The notes under the pieces: model-generated | Told to the model about the DNA's origin: nothing | Databases searched by the model: none | What the model saw: the letters and a program-made list of their open reading frames with translations, nothing else | Source: Rhodospirillales bacterium | Lineage (GTDB): Bacteria > Pseudomonadota > Alphaproteobacteria > Micavibrionales > Micavibrionaceae | NCBI GenBank assembly: GCA_020638395.1 | Contig: JACKIP010000005.1 | Location: 62,001-126,000, forward strand | Direction of reading: 5' to 3' | DNA length: 64,000 nt | In this document: positions 26,599 through 35,033 of the stretch, in pieces | Numbering within the stretch: position 1 is the stretch's first letter | Layout of the letters: each line of letters begins with the position of its first letter | Program-made: the position numbers and the translations under genes

Positions 26599-27969
26599 CT
26601 ACTCCGACCACAAATTGGCCAGCAGTCCCTTTTTAGGAAAATCCGGGTTGTCCACCTCCAGATGAAACGCCGTTTGCAATTGCCCCAAGGCCGCCAGAAC
26701 CCCCAGCTCGGAAATCTTTTTCCGGTAGATCGCATTGATATATTCCAGCCGGGTCTGGAAATACTGATTCTCACTCTGCATTAGATTTAACAGACGAATC
26801 TGCGCACCTTCGAACTGGGTCTGATTTGTTTCGAACAGATTTTGATTGATAGAGCGTCGTGCGTCCATGTTTCGCAGAATTTTATCTGCCGTTTCATATT
26901 CAATCCAGGCGCGACGCAAGGATTGCTGTAACTCTCGCTCCAACTGGCGTTTCTGGGCCTGCGCCTCAAACAGGCTGGCCTGCCGCTGGCGCACTTTTGC
27001 AAACTGCCCGCCTCCGGTTGAAAAATTCCAGTTCATCTTGACGACAGCGCGGGCGTCGATGACATCCCCGCCGATAATATCATCAAGATCTTTTTTAAGA
27101 TAAGACACTTCGCCGTTTACATCCGGGAAGAATGCAGCTTCCTCGGCAGCGACATCATGCGACCCGGCCTCAATCCGGTATTGAGCCGATAGCAGGGAGG
27201 GGTGCTCCGCCAATTGTATTTCGGCCTCTGCCAGCGTCTCCGGAAAGAGTGATTGCTCCCAGACAGGAAGTTCCATTTCCCCGGAGGGCATCTTACCGGT
27301 TAGTTGCAGATACCCGGATTGTGCCTCAAGAAATTGCGCCTGATATTCCGCAAGAATATTATCGAGAAGAATAGTAATATCCTCAGCCTGTTTCAACTCT
27401 GCCTCATCCGCCGCCCCTTCGCTGACCATAGAGACAATCCGTTGGCGGTAATCGTCGATCTGGGCATTATGCCGGACAATCACATCCTGAGTCTCTTTGG
27501 TCCGCATCACATCAAAATAAGCCTGTGCTGTCTGAAGGGCCAGACTTTCACGAATATCACGAATATCCAGAGCTTTTGACTGATAGCGGGCGCGGGCCGC
27601 ATCCACCCGCTCATTTGTTTCGAATCCGTCAAAAATTCTTTGCGACAGACCAACACTCCCCTCCCACAAATAGGAATATCCGCTCCCGCGGGTCACGCTC
27701 AACCCCCGACTGGTCGCATTATCACCATAGACCCGTCCGCCGGTTGCATTCACACTCAGCTCAGGATAATAGGCGGACTTCTGCTCCAGACGCTGATCCT
27801 TCAAATTAAGCTGCGCGGCCTGAGCCGCCTCGACACTCGGATGATATTGCAACGCCGCCGCCATTGCGCCCTGCAGGCTTTCCGCCTGCACGGGCACAGA
27901 ATACCCGCCTGCCGTCAAAAAGAAAGACACAGCAGATATTTTAAGCAAATGGCGTATAGGAACGTACAT
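26599..27969 (-). CDS. TolC-family outer-membrane channel of the type I secretion locus
   Basis: A 456-residue outer-membrane protein with a Sec signal peptide (cleavage near VQAES, residue 29). The remainder shows the TolC/LapE pattern of two internally repeated halves, each of long amphipathic helices and short strands: SLQGAMAAALQYHPSVEAAQ, WEGSVGLSQRIFDGFETNER in the first, and VVKMNWNFSTGGGQFAKVRQ in the second. Three protomers would form the exit duct for the ABC/HlyD pump. It is the first gene of the leftward set tolC - ABC - (Nudix) - hlyD - cyclase. A second TolC relative lies at 54468. Confidence 0.92.
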   Translation of the reverse strand: MYVPIRHLLKISAVSFFLTAGGYSVPVQAESLQGAMAAALQYHPSVEAAQAAQLNLKDQRLEQKSAYYPELSVNATGGRVYGDNATSRGLSVTRGSGYSYLWEGSVGLSQRIFDGFETNERVDAARARYQSKALDIRDIRESLALQTAQAYFDVMRTKETQDVIVRHNAQIDDYRQRIVSMVSEGAADEAELKQAEDITILLDNILAEYQAQFLEAQSGYLQLTGKMPSGEMELPVWEQSLFPETLAEAEIQLAEHPSLLSAQYRIEAGSHDVAAEEAAFFPDVNGEVSYLKKDLDDIIGGDVIDARAVVKMNWNFSTGGGQFAKVRQRQASLFEAQAQKRQLERELQQSLRRAWIEYETADKILRNMDARRSINQNLFETNQTQFEGAQIRLLNLMQSENQYFQTRLEYINAIYRKKISELGVLAALGQLQTAFHLEVDNPDFPKKGLLANLWSE

Positions 27970-28183
27970 CAGAAAATTTCAGGCGTAAGATTAGAATCAA
28001 AGATATCATTTTTATAATATCACACCCGGCCTCTGCGAAAAGGTAAATTGCATACACAATGCCCCAAAACAACTTTGGGACTATCACGATGTTAAAATCG
28101 CAGACCCCTCTTTCTTTTTTAACGGGGATGAGTCACATTAAAGGAAATAAGATCTGATCCCAACCACATGAAGGAGACCCGCT

Positions 28184-29560
28184 GTGGCCCTGACCATCTC
28201 AATCCTCAAGGAAACCGTCCCCTCCGAGTCGCGTGTGGCCGCGACACCGGATACTGTTAAGAAGTTGGTTGCCCTGGGCGCCAAAATCCAGATTGAATCG
28301 CAGGCTGGTTTGGGCGCGCATATTCCCGATCAACACTTTCAGGACGCCGGGGCCAAGATCTGTAAAACAGTTGAAGAGACGCTGAAAGGTGCGGATGTTA
28401 TCCTTAAAGTTGCCCCGCCAACAGAAAAAGAAATCACGAACTATCCCGCAAAAGCGCTGCTCATTACGCAGCTCAATCCCTATCAGAACGAAAAGCTGAT
28501 TGCGACGCTGGCAAAAGCAAAAATCGACTCCTTTGCCATGGAACTGGTTCCGCGCATTTCACGCGCACAGTCGATGGACGTTCTCTCCTCTCAATCCAAC
28601 CTCGCCGGATATAAAGCCGTGCTGGATGCCTGCGAATATTACGGGCGAGCTCTGCCGATGATGATGACCGCAGCGGGAACGATTCCGCCAGCCAAAATTT
28701 TCGTAATGGGGGCTGGGGTTGCCGGATTACAGGCGATTGCAACGGCCCGACGTCTGGGAGCGGTCGTATCCGCCACAGATGTCCGTCCCGCGGCAAAAGA
28801 ACAGGTCCAATCCCTTGGCGCCTCCTTCGTTGCGGTGGAAGACGCGGAATTCAAAGCCGCAGAAACCGCTGGCGGGTATGCCAAAGAGATGTCGAAAGAC
28901 TATCAGAAGAAACAGGCCGATCTGATCGCCGAGCATATTAAAAAGCAGGATATCGTCATTACCACGGCGCTAATCCCCGGACGCGCCGCGCCAAAGTTGC
29001 TAACGGAAGCACACATCAAATCCATGAAACCGGGCTCTGTGATTGTTGATCTGGCGGCGGTGCAGGGAGGCAATACAGCGCTCACCGAAACGGGAAAGGT
29101 CGTGGTGAAGCACGATGTGACCCTTATCGGTCACGAAAACTTCCCGTCACGCCTTGCCGCGGATGCTTCTGCCTTATATGCCAAGAACTTACTCAATCTT
29201 CTTAACCTGATTATTGAGAAAGAAAAAGGTGCCCTTACCATCAATTGGGAGGATGACATTATCAAGGGAATCGCCCTGACCAGAGACGGCACCATCATTC
29301 ATCCGGCCTTTGCAAAGGAAAAACCTGCGGCGGCTCCGAAGTCTCAAGAGAAACCGACTGAAGAAAAAAAGACTCCCGTCGCCGCACCACCAACGCCAAA
29401 GCCAGAAAAACCTGCTCCGGTAAAAAAAGACGCGGTGGACAAGAAAACCAAACCTGCCGCCGCCAAAAAGAAAGCTCCCGCCAAACCTAAAAAAGAGACG
29501 GCAAAAACGACGGATACTAAGAAGAAACAGGCTCCGAAGAAAAAGGATGACAAAGCATGA
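28184..29560 (+). CDS. pntAA: NAD(P) transhydrogenase subunit alpha, part 1, with Lys/Ala-rich tail
   Basis: This is the NAD(H)-binding soluble domain (dI) of the proton-pumping transhydrogenase, which uses the proton gradient to reduce NADP with NADH. The GTG start has a GAAGGAG ribosome site. Signatures are the opening ISILKETVPSESRVAATP, the segment RISRAQSMDVLSSQSN (about 124-139) and GAGVAG (176-181) of the Rossmann fold. The family core ends near residue 380. A further 75-80 residues, almost all Lys, Ala, Pro and Glu, follow and are unusual. The next gene overlaps the stop by four bases. Confidence 0.95.
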   Translation: MALTISILKETVPSESRVAATPDTVKKLVALGAKIQIESQAGLGAHIPDQHFQDAGAKICKTVEETLKGADVILKVAPPTEKEITNYPAKALLITQLNPYQNEKLIATLAKAKIDSFAMELVPRISRAQSMDVLSSQSNLAGYKAVLDACEYYGRALPMMMTAAGTIPPAKIFVMGAGVAGLQAIATARRLGAVVSATDVRPAAKEQVQSLGASFVAVEDAEFKAAETAGGYAKEMSKDYQKKQADLIAEHIKKQDIVITTALIPGRAAPKLLTEAHIKSMKPGSVIVDLAAVQGGNTALTETGKVVVKHDVTLIGHENFPSRLAADASALYAKNLLNLLNLIIEKEKGALTINWEDDIIKGIALTRDGTIIHPAFAKEKPAAAPKSQEKPTEEKKTPVAAPPTPKPEKPAPVKKDAVDKKTKPAAAKKKAPAKPKKETAKTTDTKKKQAPKKKDDKA

Positions 29561-29961
29561 ACAATGACACAAACCTCACCGATAAAACCGCTGATCTGGC
29601 AACCTTGCTGGAGCTGGCGCGTAATAAAGCTGCCGAGATTTCCGTCGATGCCGCAAGCATGGCTGCTACGACGCATGGCGGCGATTTTCTGACGATGGGG
29701 CTGACGATCTTTGTTCTGGCCTGCTTTGTGGGTTATTACGTGGTCTGGCGGGTGACTCCTGCCCTGCACTCGCCGCTGATGGGCGTCACCAACGCGATTT
29801 CATCCGTGATTATCGTTGGGGCGATTATTGCGCTGGGCGTAGGAGATTCTTCCTTTTTCGCCAAATTCATGGGCTTTATCGCCGTAACCCTTGCCTCCAT
29901 CAATATCTTCGGCGGCTTCATCGTCACCAACCGCATGCTGAGCATGTTTAAAAAGAAATAA
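29557..29961 (+). CDS. pntAB: NAD(P) transhydrogenase subunit alpha, part 2
   Basis: A 134-residue membrane subunit with three hydrophobic helices in its last 95 residues, matching the small membrane piece (dII, alpha side) of three-gene transhydrogenases. Recognisable stretches are FVLACFVGYYVVWRVTPALH and SPLMGVTNAISSVIIVGAII, the latter typical of the proton channel. It starts inside the pntAA stop (ATGA) and is followed 15 bases later by pntB. The split of the alpha subunit in two is the common arrangement in Alphaproteobacteria. Confidence 0.95.
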   Translation: MNNDTNLTDKTADLATLLELARNKAAEISVDAASMAATTHGGDFLTMGLTIFVLACFVGYYVVWRVTPALHSPLMGVTNAISSVIIVGAIIALGVGDSSFFAKFMGFIAVTLASINIFGGFIVTNRMLSMFKKK

Positions 29962-29976
29962 TCAGGAAATCATCAC

Positions 29977-31365
29977 ATGACCACACTCGCCCCTCTTTTA
30001 TACCTGATCGCCTCCATTCTGTTTATTCTGGCACTGCGCGGCTTGTCGCATCCGGAAAGCGCCCGGCAAGGCCTGAAATTCGGCATGTTCGGGATGGCAC
30101 TGGCCATTGTGACGACGTTGTTTGCCAGTGATGCGGGCATGCTCTTCTGGATTTTGGCCGGGATTGCTATCGGAGGCGGGATCGGTGCGACCGTTGCAAA
30201 AAAGATCCAGATGACCGCCCTGCCCCAACTGGTCGCGGCGTTTCACTCTCTGGTGGGATTGGCGGCCGTGTGTGTGGCGGCTGCGGCGTTTTACAATCCG
30301 GGCGCGTATGGCATTGGATCTTTTGGCGATATCAAGCTGGCCAGCCTGATTGAAATGTCTCTGGGGGCGGCGATTGGTGCCGTGACCTTTACCGGCTCGA
30401 TCATTGCGTGGGGAAAGCTGCAAGGTAAAATCAGCGGAAAACCCGTTACCTTCGCGATGCAGCATCCGTTAAATGCGGCGCTCGGCGGCTTGCTGATTTT
30501 CCTGATTTTCATGCTGTGCACCACGAATGCGTCTTTCTTTTTCTGGTCGATTATTCTCGTGGCGCTGGCACTCGGTGTTTTGATGATTATCCCGATCGGC
30601 GGTGCGGACATGCCGGTGATTGTGTCCATGCTGAACTCTTATTCCGGATGGGCCGCGGCGGGTATTGGTTTTACCCTGCATAATCCGCTGCTGATTATTA
30701 CCGGGGCGTTGGTCGGAGCGTCCGGCGCAATTCTGTCCTATATCATGTGCAAAGGCATGAACCGCTCGTTCATTTCTGTTCTGCTGGGAGGATTTGGCGG
30801 TGAACAAGTAACAGGCGGCGGCGCAGATCTCGGAGACCGGACGGCAAAAATCGGGGCCGCTGAAGACGCCGCCTATATCCTGAAAAATGCCTCTAAAGTT
30901 ATTATCGTCCCCGGCTACGGCATGGCAGTGGCGCAGGCGCAGCATGCGGTGCGGGAGATGGCCGATATGCTGAAAGCCGAAGGGGTTGATGTAAAATACG
31001 CAATTCACCCCGTCGCCGGACGGATGCCGGGGCATATGAATGTCCTTCTTGCCGAAGCGAATGTTCCCTATGACGAAGTGTTCGAGCTGGAGGATATCAA
31101 CCGCGACTTTGCGCAAACGGATGTCGTCTACGTGATCGGCGCGAACGATATTACCAATCCGGCGGCAAAGACCGATTCGTCCTCGCCGATCTATGGCATG
31201 CCGGTGCTGGATGTCGGAGCGGCAAAGACCGTCCTGTTTGTCAAACGCTCCATGGGTTCCGGTTATGCCGGCGTGGATAACCCCCTCTTCTATCAGGACA
31301 ACACCATGATGCTGTTGGGCGATGCCAAAAAGATGACGGAAGAGATCATCAAAGCTGTAGAGTAG
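29977..31365 (+). CDS. pntB: NAD(P) transhydrogenase subunit beta
   Basis: A 462-residue subunit with about eight membrane helices (dII) and a C-terminal NADP(H)-binding domain (dIII, from about 285). In dIII the motifs VIIVPGYGMAVAQAQHAVRE, HPVAGRMPGHMNVLLAEA and DVVYVIGANDITNPAAK are classical. With PntAA and PntAB it forms the inner-membrane proton-translocating enzyme that supplies NADPH. The roughly 160 bases upstream of pntAA hold the likely operon promoter. A glycosyltransferase gene follows after only four bases. Confidence 0.97.
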   Translation: MTTLAPLLYLIASILFILALRGLSHPESARQGLKFGMFGMALAIVTTLFASDAGMLFWILAGIAIGGGIGATVAKKIQMTALPQLVAAFHSLVGLAAVCVAAAAFYNPGAYGIGSFGDIKLASLIEMSLGAAIGAVTFTGSIIAWGKLQGKISGKPVTFAMQHPLNAALGGLLIFLIFMLCTTNASFFFWSIILVALALGVLMIIPIGGADMPVIVSMLNSYSGWAAAGIGFTLHNPLLIITGALVGASGAILSYIMCKGMNRSFISVLLGGFGGEQVTGGGADLGDRTAKIGAAEDAAYILKNASKVIIVPGYGMAVAQAQHAVREMADMLKAEGVDVKYAIHPVAGRMPGHMNVLLAEANVPYDEVFELEDINRDFAQTDVVYVIGANDITNPAAKTDSSSPIYGMPVLDVGAAKTVLFVKRSMGSGYAGVDNPLFYQDNTMMLLGDAKKMTEEIIKAVE

Positions 31366-31369
31366 AATA

Positions 31370-32437
31370 GTGCGCATTCTTCACGTTGGAAACGGCAACC
31401 AGAAGCATCGCGGGGCGCGTTTCTATGATGTCGGCAGCAAGCTGACGAATGGCCTCATCCGCAATGGACATGATGTTTATTTTCTGAGCGACCGTGATAC
31501 GGCCCGCGCCGCGCCGCTTCTCCCCGTCAAAAAATGGGGAGAAAAAGCCTGTAACGACATATTTCTGGATATCTGCCGGAATTTTCAGCCCGATATGATT
31601 TTACTGGGACATGCCGATCTGATTACGACCGACAGCCTTTGGGCCGCCAAAGACATCCTCCCGCAGGTGCGGATTGCCCAGTTTAATGTGGACCCGGTGT
31701 TCCGCCCGCATAATGTCGCGCAAATTCTGTCCAAAACCGCCGCGGTGGATGCGACGTTCATAACCACCGCAGGGCCGGCACTCAGCCGCTTTCACACCGA
31801 TCATGGGATCGTCGCTTATATCCCCAATCCGGTTGATCCCTCCATGGAGTCCCTGCGCTGTCATGAGCACACAGACCAGCCGCACAGCGTTTTCTGGGCA
31901 CACCGTTACGGCAAAGCCAAGCATCAGGACGCGACCTCGCCCCGGACGCAATATCCGTTATTTCTGGAACGCGCCGGAGTCGATATTGATTATTACGGCA
32001 TGAACGGCAAGCCGGAGCTTTACGGGCAGGTCTATTTTCAAGCCATTGCACAGGCCAAAATGGGACTGAACCTCAGCATCACCAAGGCCGGGCCGGACGC
32101 ACCGGAAGCGAGCGAAGAAGAGTTGTTCCTGTATGCCAGCGACCGGATCTCGCATTATATGGGCTGCGGATTATTGACCCTGACCACGAACAAAAATCAT
32201 CTGGAAGACTTATTCACTCCGGATGAGGAAATTATCATTTTTGAAACGGTCGAAGAATTGTTAGAAAAAGTCCGGTTCTACAGCCAGAACGACACGGCCC
32301 GGCAAAGAATCGCAGCGGCAGGCTGGCAAAAATCTCACACAGAATTCAATTCCACGCTCATCAGCCGGTATATGGTCGAACAAACCTTCAGAGCGCCGCT
32401 CTCCGCCACCTATCAATGGCCGACAGAGGTGTATTGA
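31370..32437 (+). CDS. CgeB-like glycosyltransferase (GT-B fold)
   Basis: A 355-residue cytoplasmic protein of the glycosyltransferase-4/CgeB type. The N-terminal half has the nucleotide-sugar transferase opening MRILHVGNGNQKHRGARFYD and the segment FQPDMILLGHAD. The C-terminal half has the donor-site pattern ASDRISHYMGCGLLTLTT with FTPDEEIIIF, typical of CgeB-like and related group 1 enzymes. The acceptor is unknown; envelope polysaccharide or protein are both possible. The start is GTG four bases after the pntB stop, so it is probably transcribed with the transhydrogenase genes, although a functional link is not obvious. Confidence 0.75.
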   Translation: MRILHVGNGNQKHRGARFYDVGSKLTNGLIRNGHDVYFLSDRDTARAAPLLPVKKWGEKACNDIFLDICRNFQPDMILLGHADLITTDSLWAAKDILPQVRIAQFNVDPVFRPHNVAQILSKTAAVDATFITTAGPALSRFHTDHGIVAYIPNPVDPSMESLRCHEHTDQPHSVFWAHRYGKAKHQDATSPRTQYPLFLERAGVDIDYYGMNGKPELYGQVYFQAIAQAKMGLNLSITKAGPDAPEASEEELFLYASDRISHYMGCGLLTLTTNKNHLEDLFTPDEEIIIFETVEELLEKVRFYSQNDTARQRIAAAGWQKSHTEFNSTLISRYMVEQTFRAPLSATYQWPTEVY

Positions 32438-32443
32438 GATCTT

Positions 32444-32615
32444 TATAGTACTTTCGTTTAATTTTAGGACATCTTCCAACACCGTCATTGCCTGAATTGT
32501 CGCAGGCAATTCTAAGGCAATTCATTGATATTTATGTGTATTTATGGATTCCCATAGGATTTTCTGCGAAAATACGGGGAAGACGGATGCCTTATTTTTA
32601 ATCCGAAGAACTTTA
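32444..32615. repeat. Twin-hairpin dispersed repeat
   Basis: Related to 19289-19453. It begins TATAGTACTTTCGTTTAATTT and has a first hairpin GAATTGTC / GGCAATTC and a second GGATTTTC / GAAAATAC. The core is bounded by CGTCATT and AAGACGG. It fills the space between the glycosyltransferase and anmK stops. Confidence 0.7.
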
Positions 32616-32662
32616 TCTTCTAAAACAGGAATGACAATCTGCCCCCGAAAGAGGCTCAAACA

Positions 32663-33805
32663 TCACTCCGGGAGATTATCCCGCGCCGGCGGCGTCCGCG
32701 CCAGAACACCTCCCCCCAGAGGATGAGGCACTCCGGTTGTTCCGGGAAAGCTGATAGGAAGTCCCAGAAGAGACCGCACGGCAAAATAGGCAAACATTTC
32801 GCCTTCCGTCGCATCTCCATTCCACCCCAGATCATCCACGGGATGAATATTCAGCTCTTTCTTCAGAAGAGACATCAGCGTTTTGTTGTGACGTCCGCCT
32901 CCCCCGACATACCAGACCTGCGGAGGAACTGGCATAAATTTTTCCGCTTTGATAATGCATTCCGCCGTAAATTGCAGCAAAGTGGCCATTCCGTCTTCAA
33001 TGGAAACGCCCCCCATTTGCTCGACCGCCGCCCCCAGATCGGCGATATCCCACTCATCGCGGTCCAGAGATTTGGGCGGCAAGCGATCAAAATACGGATG
33101 TTGGTGCCAGCGATCCAGCAATGACCGAACCGGTGTTCCGGCAGCCGCCAGTTTACCGTCCTCATCATAACGCGCCCCGGTATGGCGCTGTGCCCAGTCA
33201 TCCATCAATGCATTGCCGGGACCGAGATCAAACGCCAGAATATCATCCCCTCCGGCCCCCACCCACGTTACATTTGAGACTCCGCCGATATTCAAAAATG
33301 CGAAGGGAGGCTCTATATGTGCGCAAGATCCCAGCACCCGGTGGTAGAGAGGCGCCAGAGGAGCCCCCTCCCCTCCGTGCAGGACATCATTGCTGCGAAA
33401 ATCATAAACTGTGTCAATCCCGGTTTCCCTTGCCATCAATGCCCCGTCCCCAAGCTGAATGGTAAGCTTTTCCGCCGGAGCATGAAAAATGGTCTGACCA
33501 TGCAACCCGATGACATCAACCTTTTCCGGTGTGAGCTTTTCCTGTCGCAGCAAAGCCCGAACCACCTCGATATGAAGGCGTGTGGAGAGCTCCTCCGCCA
33601 CCAGAACATCAGCCGCCGTCCGGTCACGTCGCCCGTAGCAACGGCGGATTTGCGCGCGATCCACCTCCTCATAGGGCTGGTAGTAAAACGCCAGCGGCCG
33701 GGCATAATCGTGCCCGTCCGTTTCAATGAGCGCCGCGTCCACCCCGTCCAGAGACGTTCCGGACATCAATCCAATCGCAGTATAGATCCTGTTTGTCATC
33801 TCCAA
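32663..33805 (-). CDS. anmK: Anhydro-N-acetylmuramic acid kinase
   Basis: AnmK phosphorylates and opens 1,6-anhydro-MurNAc released during peptidoglycan turnover, feeding it back to cell-wall synthesis. The 380-residue protein has the ATP-binding opening IGLMSGTSLDGVDAALIETD, the VIGLHGQTIFHAP segment and DLGPGNALMDDW, all characteristic of the family. The TTG at 33805 has an AGGA site eight bases upstream; an ATG two codons later is the alternative start. It may recycle fragments made by lytic enzymes such as the SLT protein at 10833. Confidence 0.95.
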   Translation of the reverse strand: MEMTNRIYTAIGLMSGTSLDGVDAALIETDGHDYARPLAFYYQPYEEVDRAQIRRCYGRRDRTAADVLVAEELSTRLHIEVVRALLRQEKLTPEKVDVIGLHGQTIFHAPAEKLTIQLGDGALMARETGIDTVYDFRSNDVLHGGEGAPLAPLYHRVLGSCAHIEPPFAFLNIGGVSNVTWVGAGGDDILAFDLGPGNALMDDWAQRHTGARYDEDGKLAAAGTPVRSLLDRWHQHPYFDRLPPKSLDRDEWDIADLGAAVEQMGGVSIEDGMATLLQFTAECIIKAEKFMPVPPQVWYVGGGGRHNKTLMSLLKKELNIHPVDDLGWNGDATEGEMFAYFAVRSLLGLPISFPGTTGVPHPLGGGVLARTPPARDNLPE

Positions 33806-33815
33806 AGGCCAGATC

Positions 33816-34073
33816 CTAATCTACATGGGACGAAGTATTGGAGTTTGGATTTTCATAGTTATAGGGCTGGGCATGATCTTCCTGAATAATTTTTTCCTGC
33901 TCATCCATTTTGTTTATCACATTTTCTTCTTCAATTTTTTCAAGCGCCGCCGGAGACAGCGTTTTTGGCCCAAACAGAGCGTGTCCCTGTTCCTTAAATC
34001 CGATGGCAATGCCCAGCCCCAGTAAAATCCCCACCAGCAAAACCAGCATATATTTAAAAAATCCTTTTTCCAT
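33816..34073 (-). CDS. Small single-pass membrane protein, unknown
   Basis: An 85-residue protein with one strongly hydrophobic helix (about residues 8-25, with small residues LVGILLGLGIAIG) and a charged tail rich in Glu, Asn and Gln. A good GGAAGGAG ribosome site lies before the ATG, supporting translation. It ends ten bases before anmK and probably shares its transcript. I do not recognise a family. Confidence 0.65.
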   Translation of the reverse strand: MEKGFFKYMLVLLVGILLGLGIAIGFKEQGHALFGPKTLSPAALEKIEEENVINKMDEQEKIIQEDHAQPYNYENPNSNTSSHVD

Positions 34074-34136
34074 TTCAGACTCCTTCCTTTTTCTAAATGT
34101 TCTTTGATATTCTTTATTCGCCTAAGGACTTATATT

Positions 34137-34454
34137 CTATTGAATTCGTGGCAGATCAATAGGAATTCGTTTCATTTTACCATGTTTTACGTGCAAAACC
34201 TGAACCGTTTGCCCTTCAATATGAAATAAAATCCGATAATTTCCAAATATCAAATTTCTGATTTCAAAGTCATGAAAAACTGTTTCATCGGCATACGAAC
34301 ACCGGGAAGGGAACCTATTCAGACTTTTGATTTTTTCGACAATCTCCCTATACCATTTCAGGGCATTTGGAACAGAGTCTCCCGCGATATCGTCAACGTA
34401 ATGTTCGATTTCCTCCATAACGGACGGGGGAATATTGACCTTAAAATCCTGCAT
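34137..34454 (-). CDS. ParE/RelE-type toxin
   Basis: A 105-residue toxin of the RelE/ParE superfamily. The visible features are the opening MQDFKVNIPPSVMEEIEHYV, the middle helix pair NALKWYREIVEKIKSLNRFP, and the terminal strands FGNYRILFHIEGQTVQVLHV with KHGKMKR. ParE members inhibit gyrase and RelE members cut mRNA on ribosomes; the sequence alone does not decide between them. The ATG at 34454 lies inside the upstream antitoxin gene with a 14-base overlap. A longer frame to 34550 would overlap it far more and is unlikely. Confidence 0.85.
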   Translation of the reverse strand: MQDFKVNIPPSVMEEIEHYVDDIAGDSVPNALKWYREIVEKIKSLNRFPSRCSYADETVFHDFEIRNLIFGNYRILFHIEGQTVQVLHVKHGKMKRIPIDLPRIQ

Positions 34455-34734
34455 GCGGATATTTTGCAGCAAGCTTTTCCGATAGTCGAGTGAAAGCTTC
34501 ATCGGCGGAGGTTGCCTCGCCGCGATCGTGCTGCTGTTTGGCAATAACAATTTGACGTAAGGAATAAATCAGGCTTGCCATTTCTTCATAGGCTTGCGCG
34601 TCCTGAATCACAAGCTCGGCCCTGCCGTTAACCGTCAAAACTTCGGGCAGGCCTGTTTCTTTAAGCCGCTTAATATGCTCGGCGGGCTTTCGGCTAAAAT
34701 CCGAAACGGGGCGTATCTGATCGATTGTAAACAT
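34441..34734 (-). CDS. Phd/YefM-type antitoxin
   Basis: A 97-residue protein with the Phd/YefM N-terminal DNA-binding fold: IRPVSDFSRKPAEHIKRLKE and the strand PEVLTVNGRAELVIQDAQAYEEM. The C-terminal half (about 60-97) is charged and helical, suited to wrapping the toxin. It precedes and overlaps the toxin gene, the usual order, and such antitoxins repress their own promoter. An AAGGA ribosome site precedes the ATG. Confidence 0.85.
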   Translation of the reverse strand: MFTIDQIRPVSDFSRKPAEHIKRLKETGLPEVLTVNGRAELVIQDAQAYEEMASLIYSLRQIVIAKQQHDRGEATSADEAFTRLSEKLAAKYPHAGF

Positions 34735-34839
34735 TCAGCATCCTTTCGACAGAAAATTTTCTGCATATTTTCAGCTTAACACAAATCAAAGACGAGCATC
34801 AACCATAGAGATGCGGTATTTGATGTCTGCAAAGAACTC

Positions 34840-34978
34840 TATAGAAACCTCAGCAAAAGGTTGTAATTTTACAAAACCGTCATTCTGAGCAGAGCGAAGA
34901 ATCTTTTGTTTCAATAACCTAAGATCCTTCGCCTGCGGCTCAGGATGGCGATTCTGGGCTTTTGCAGAGGTTTCTATA
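34840..34978. repeat. 139-bp MITE-like element with 20-bp terminal inverted repeats
   Basis: The ends TATAGAAACCTCAGCAAAAG (34840-34859) and CTTTTGCAGAGGTTTCTATA (34959-34978) are inverted copies with one mismatch. Inside lies a twin-hairpin core bounded by CGTCATT and GATGGCG: CTGAGC / GAAGAATC on the left, GATCCTTCGC / GGCTCAGGAT on the right. No coding capacity is present. Related cores lie at 45611 and 60376. Confidence 0.75.
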
Positions 34979-34998
34979 AATTTCCTGCCAAAAAACAC

Positions 34999-35027
34999 TT
35001 CACAATCTGGTATCTTCAGGCTAAAAC
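34999..35027 (+). promoter_or_regulatory. Possible leaderless promoter of tyrS
   Basis: TTCACA (34999-35004), a 17-base spacer and TAAAAC (35022-35027), then six bases to the ATG at 35034. The -10 is weak, but no ribosome site precedes this start. Confidence 0.35.
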
Positions 35028-35033
35028 ATCTGA

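Noticed and set aside
28020..28183. Riboswitch before the transhydrogenase genes
   Set aside because: Only a short A/T-rich leader is present, with no conserved aptamer elements I could recognise.
30469..31377. 302-codon frame opposite pntB
   Set aside because: Antisense to conserved pntB; rich in His, Arg and Asn with no recognisable fold.
34455..34550. Longer N-terminus for the ParE/RelE toxin
   Set aside because: It would lie wholly inside the antitoxin gene and match no toxin start.
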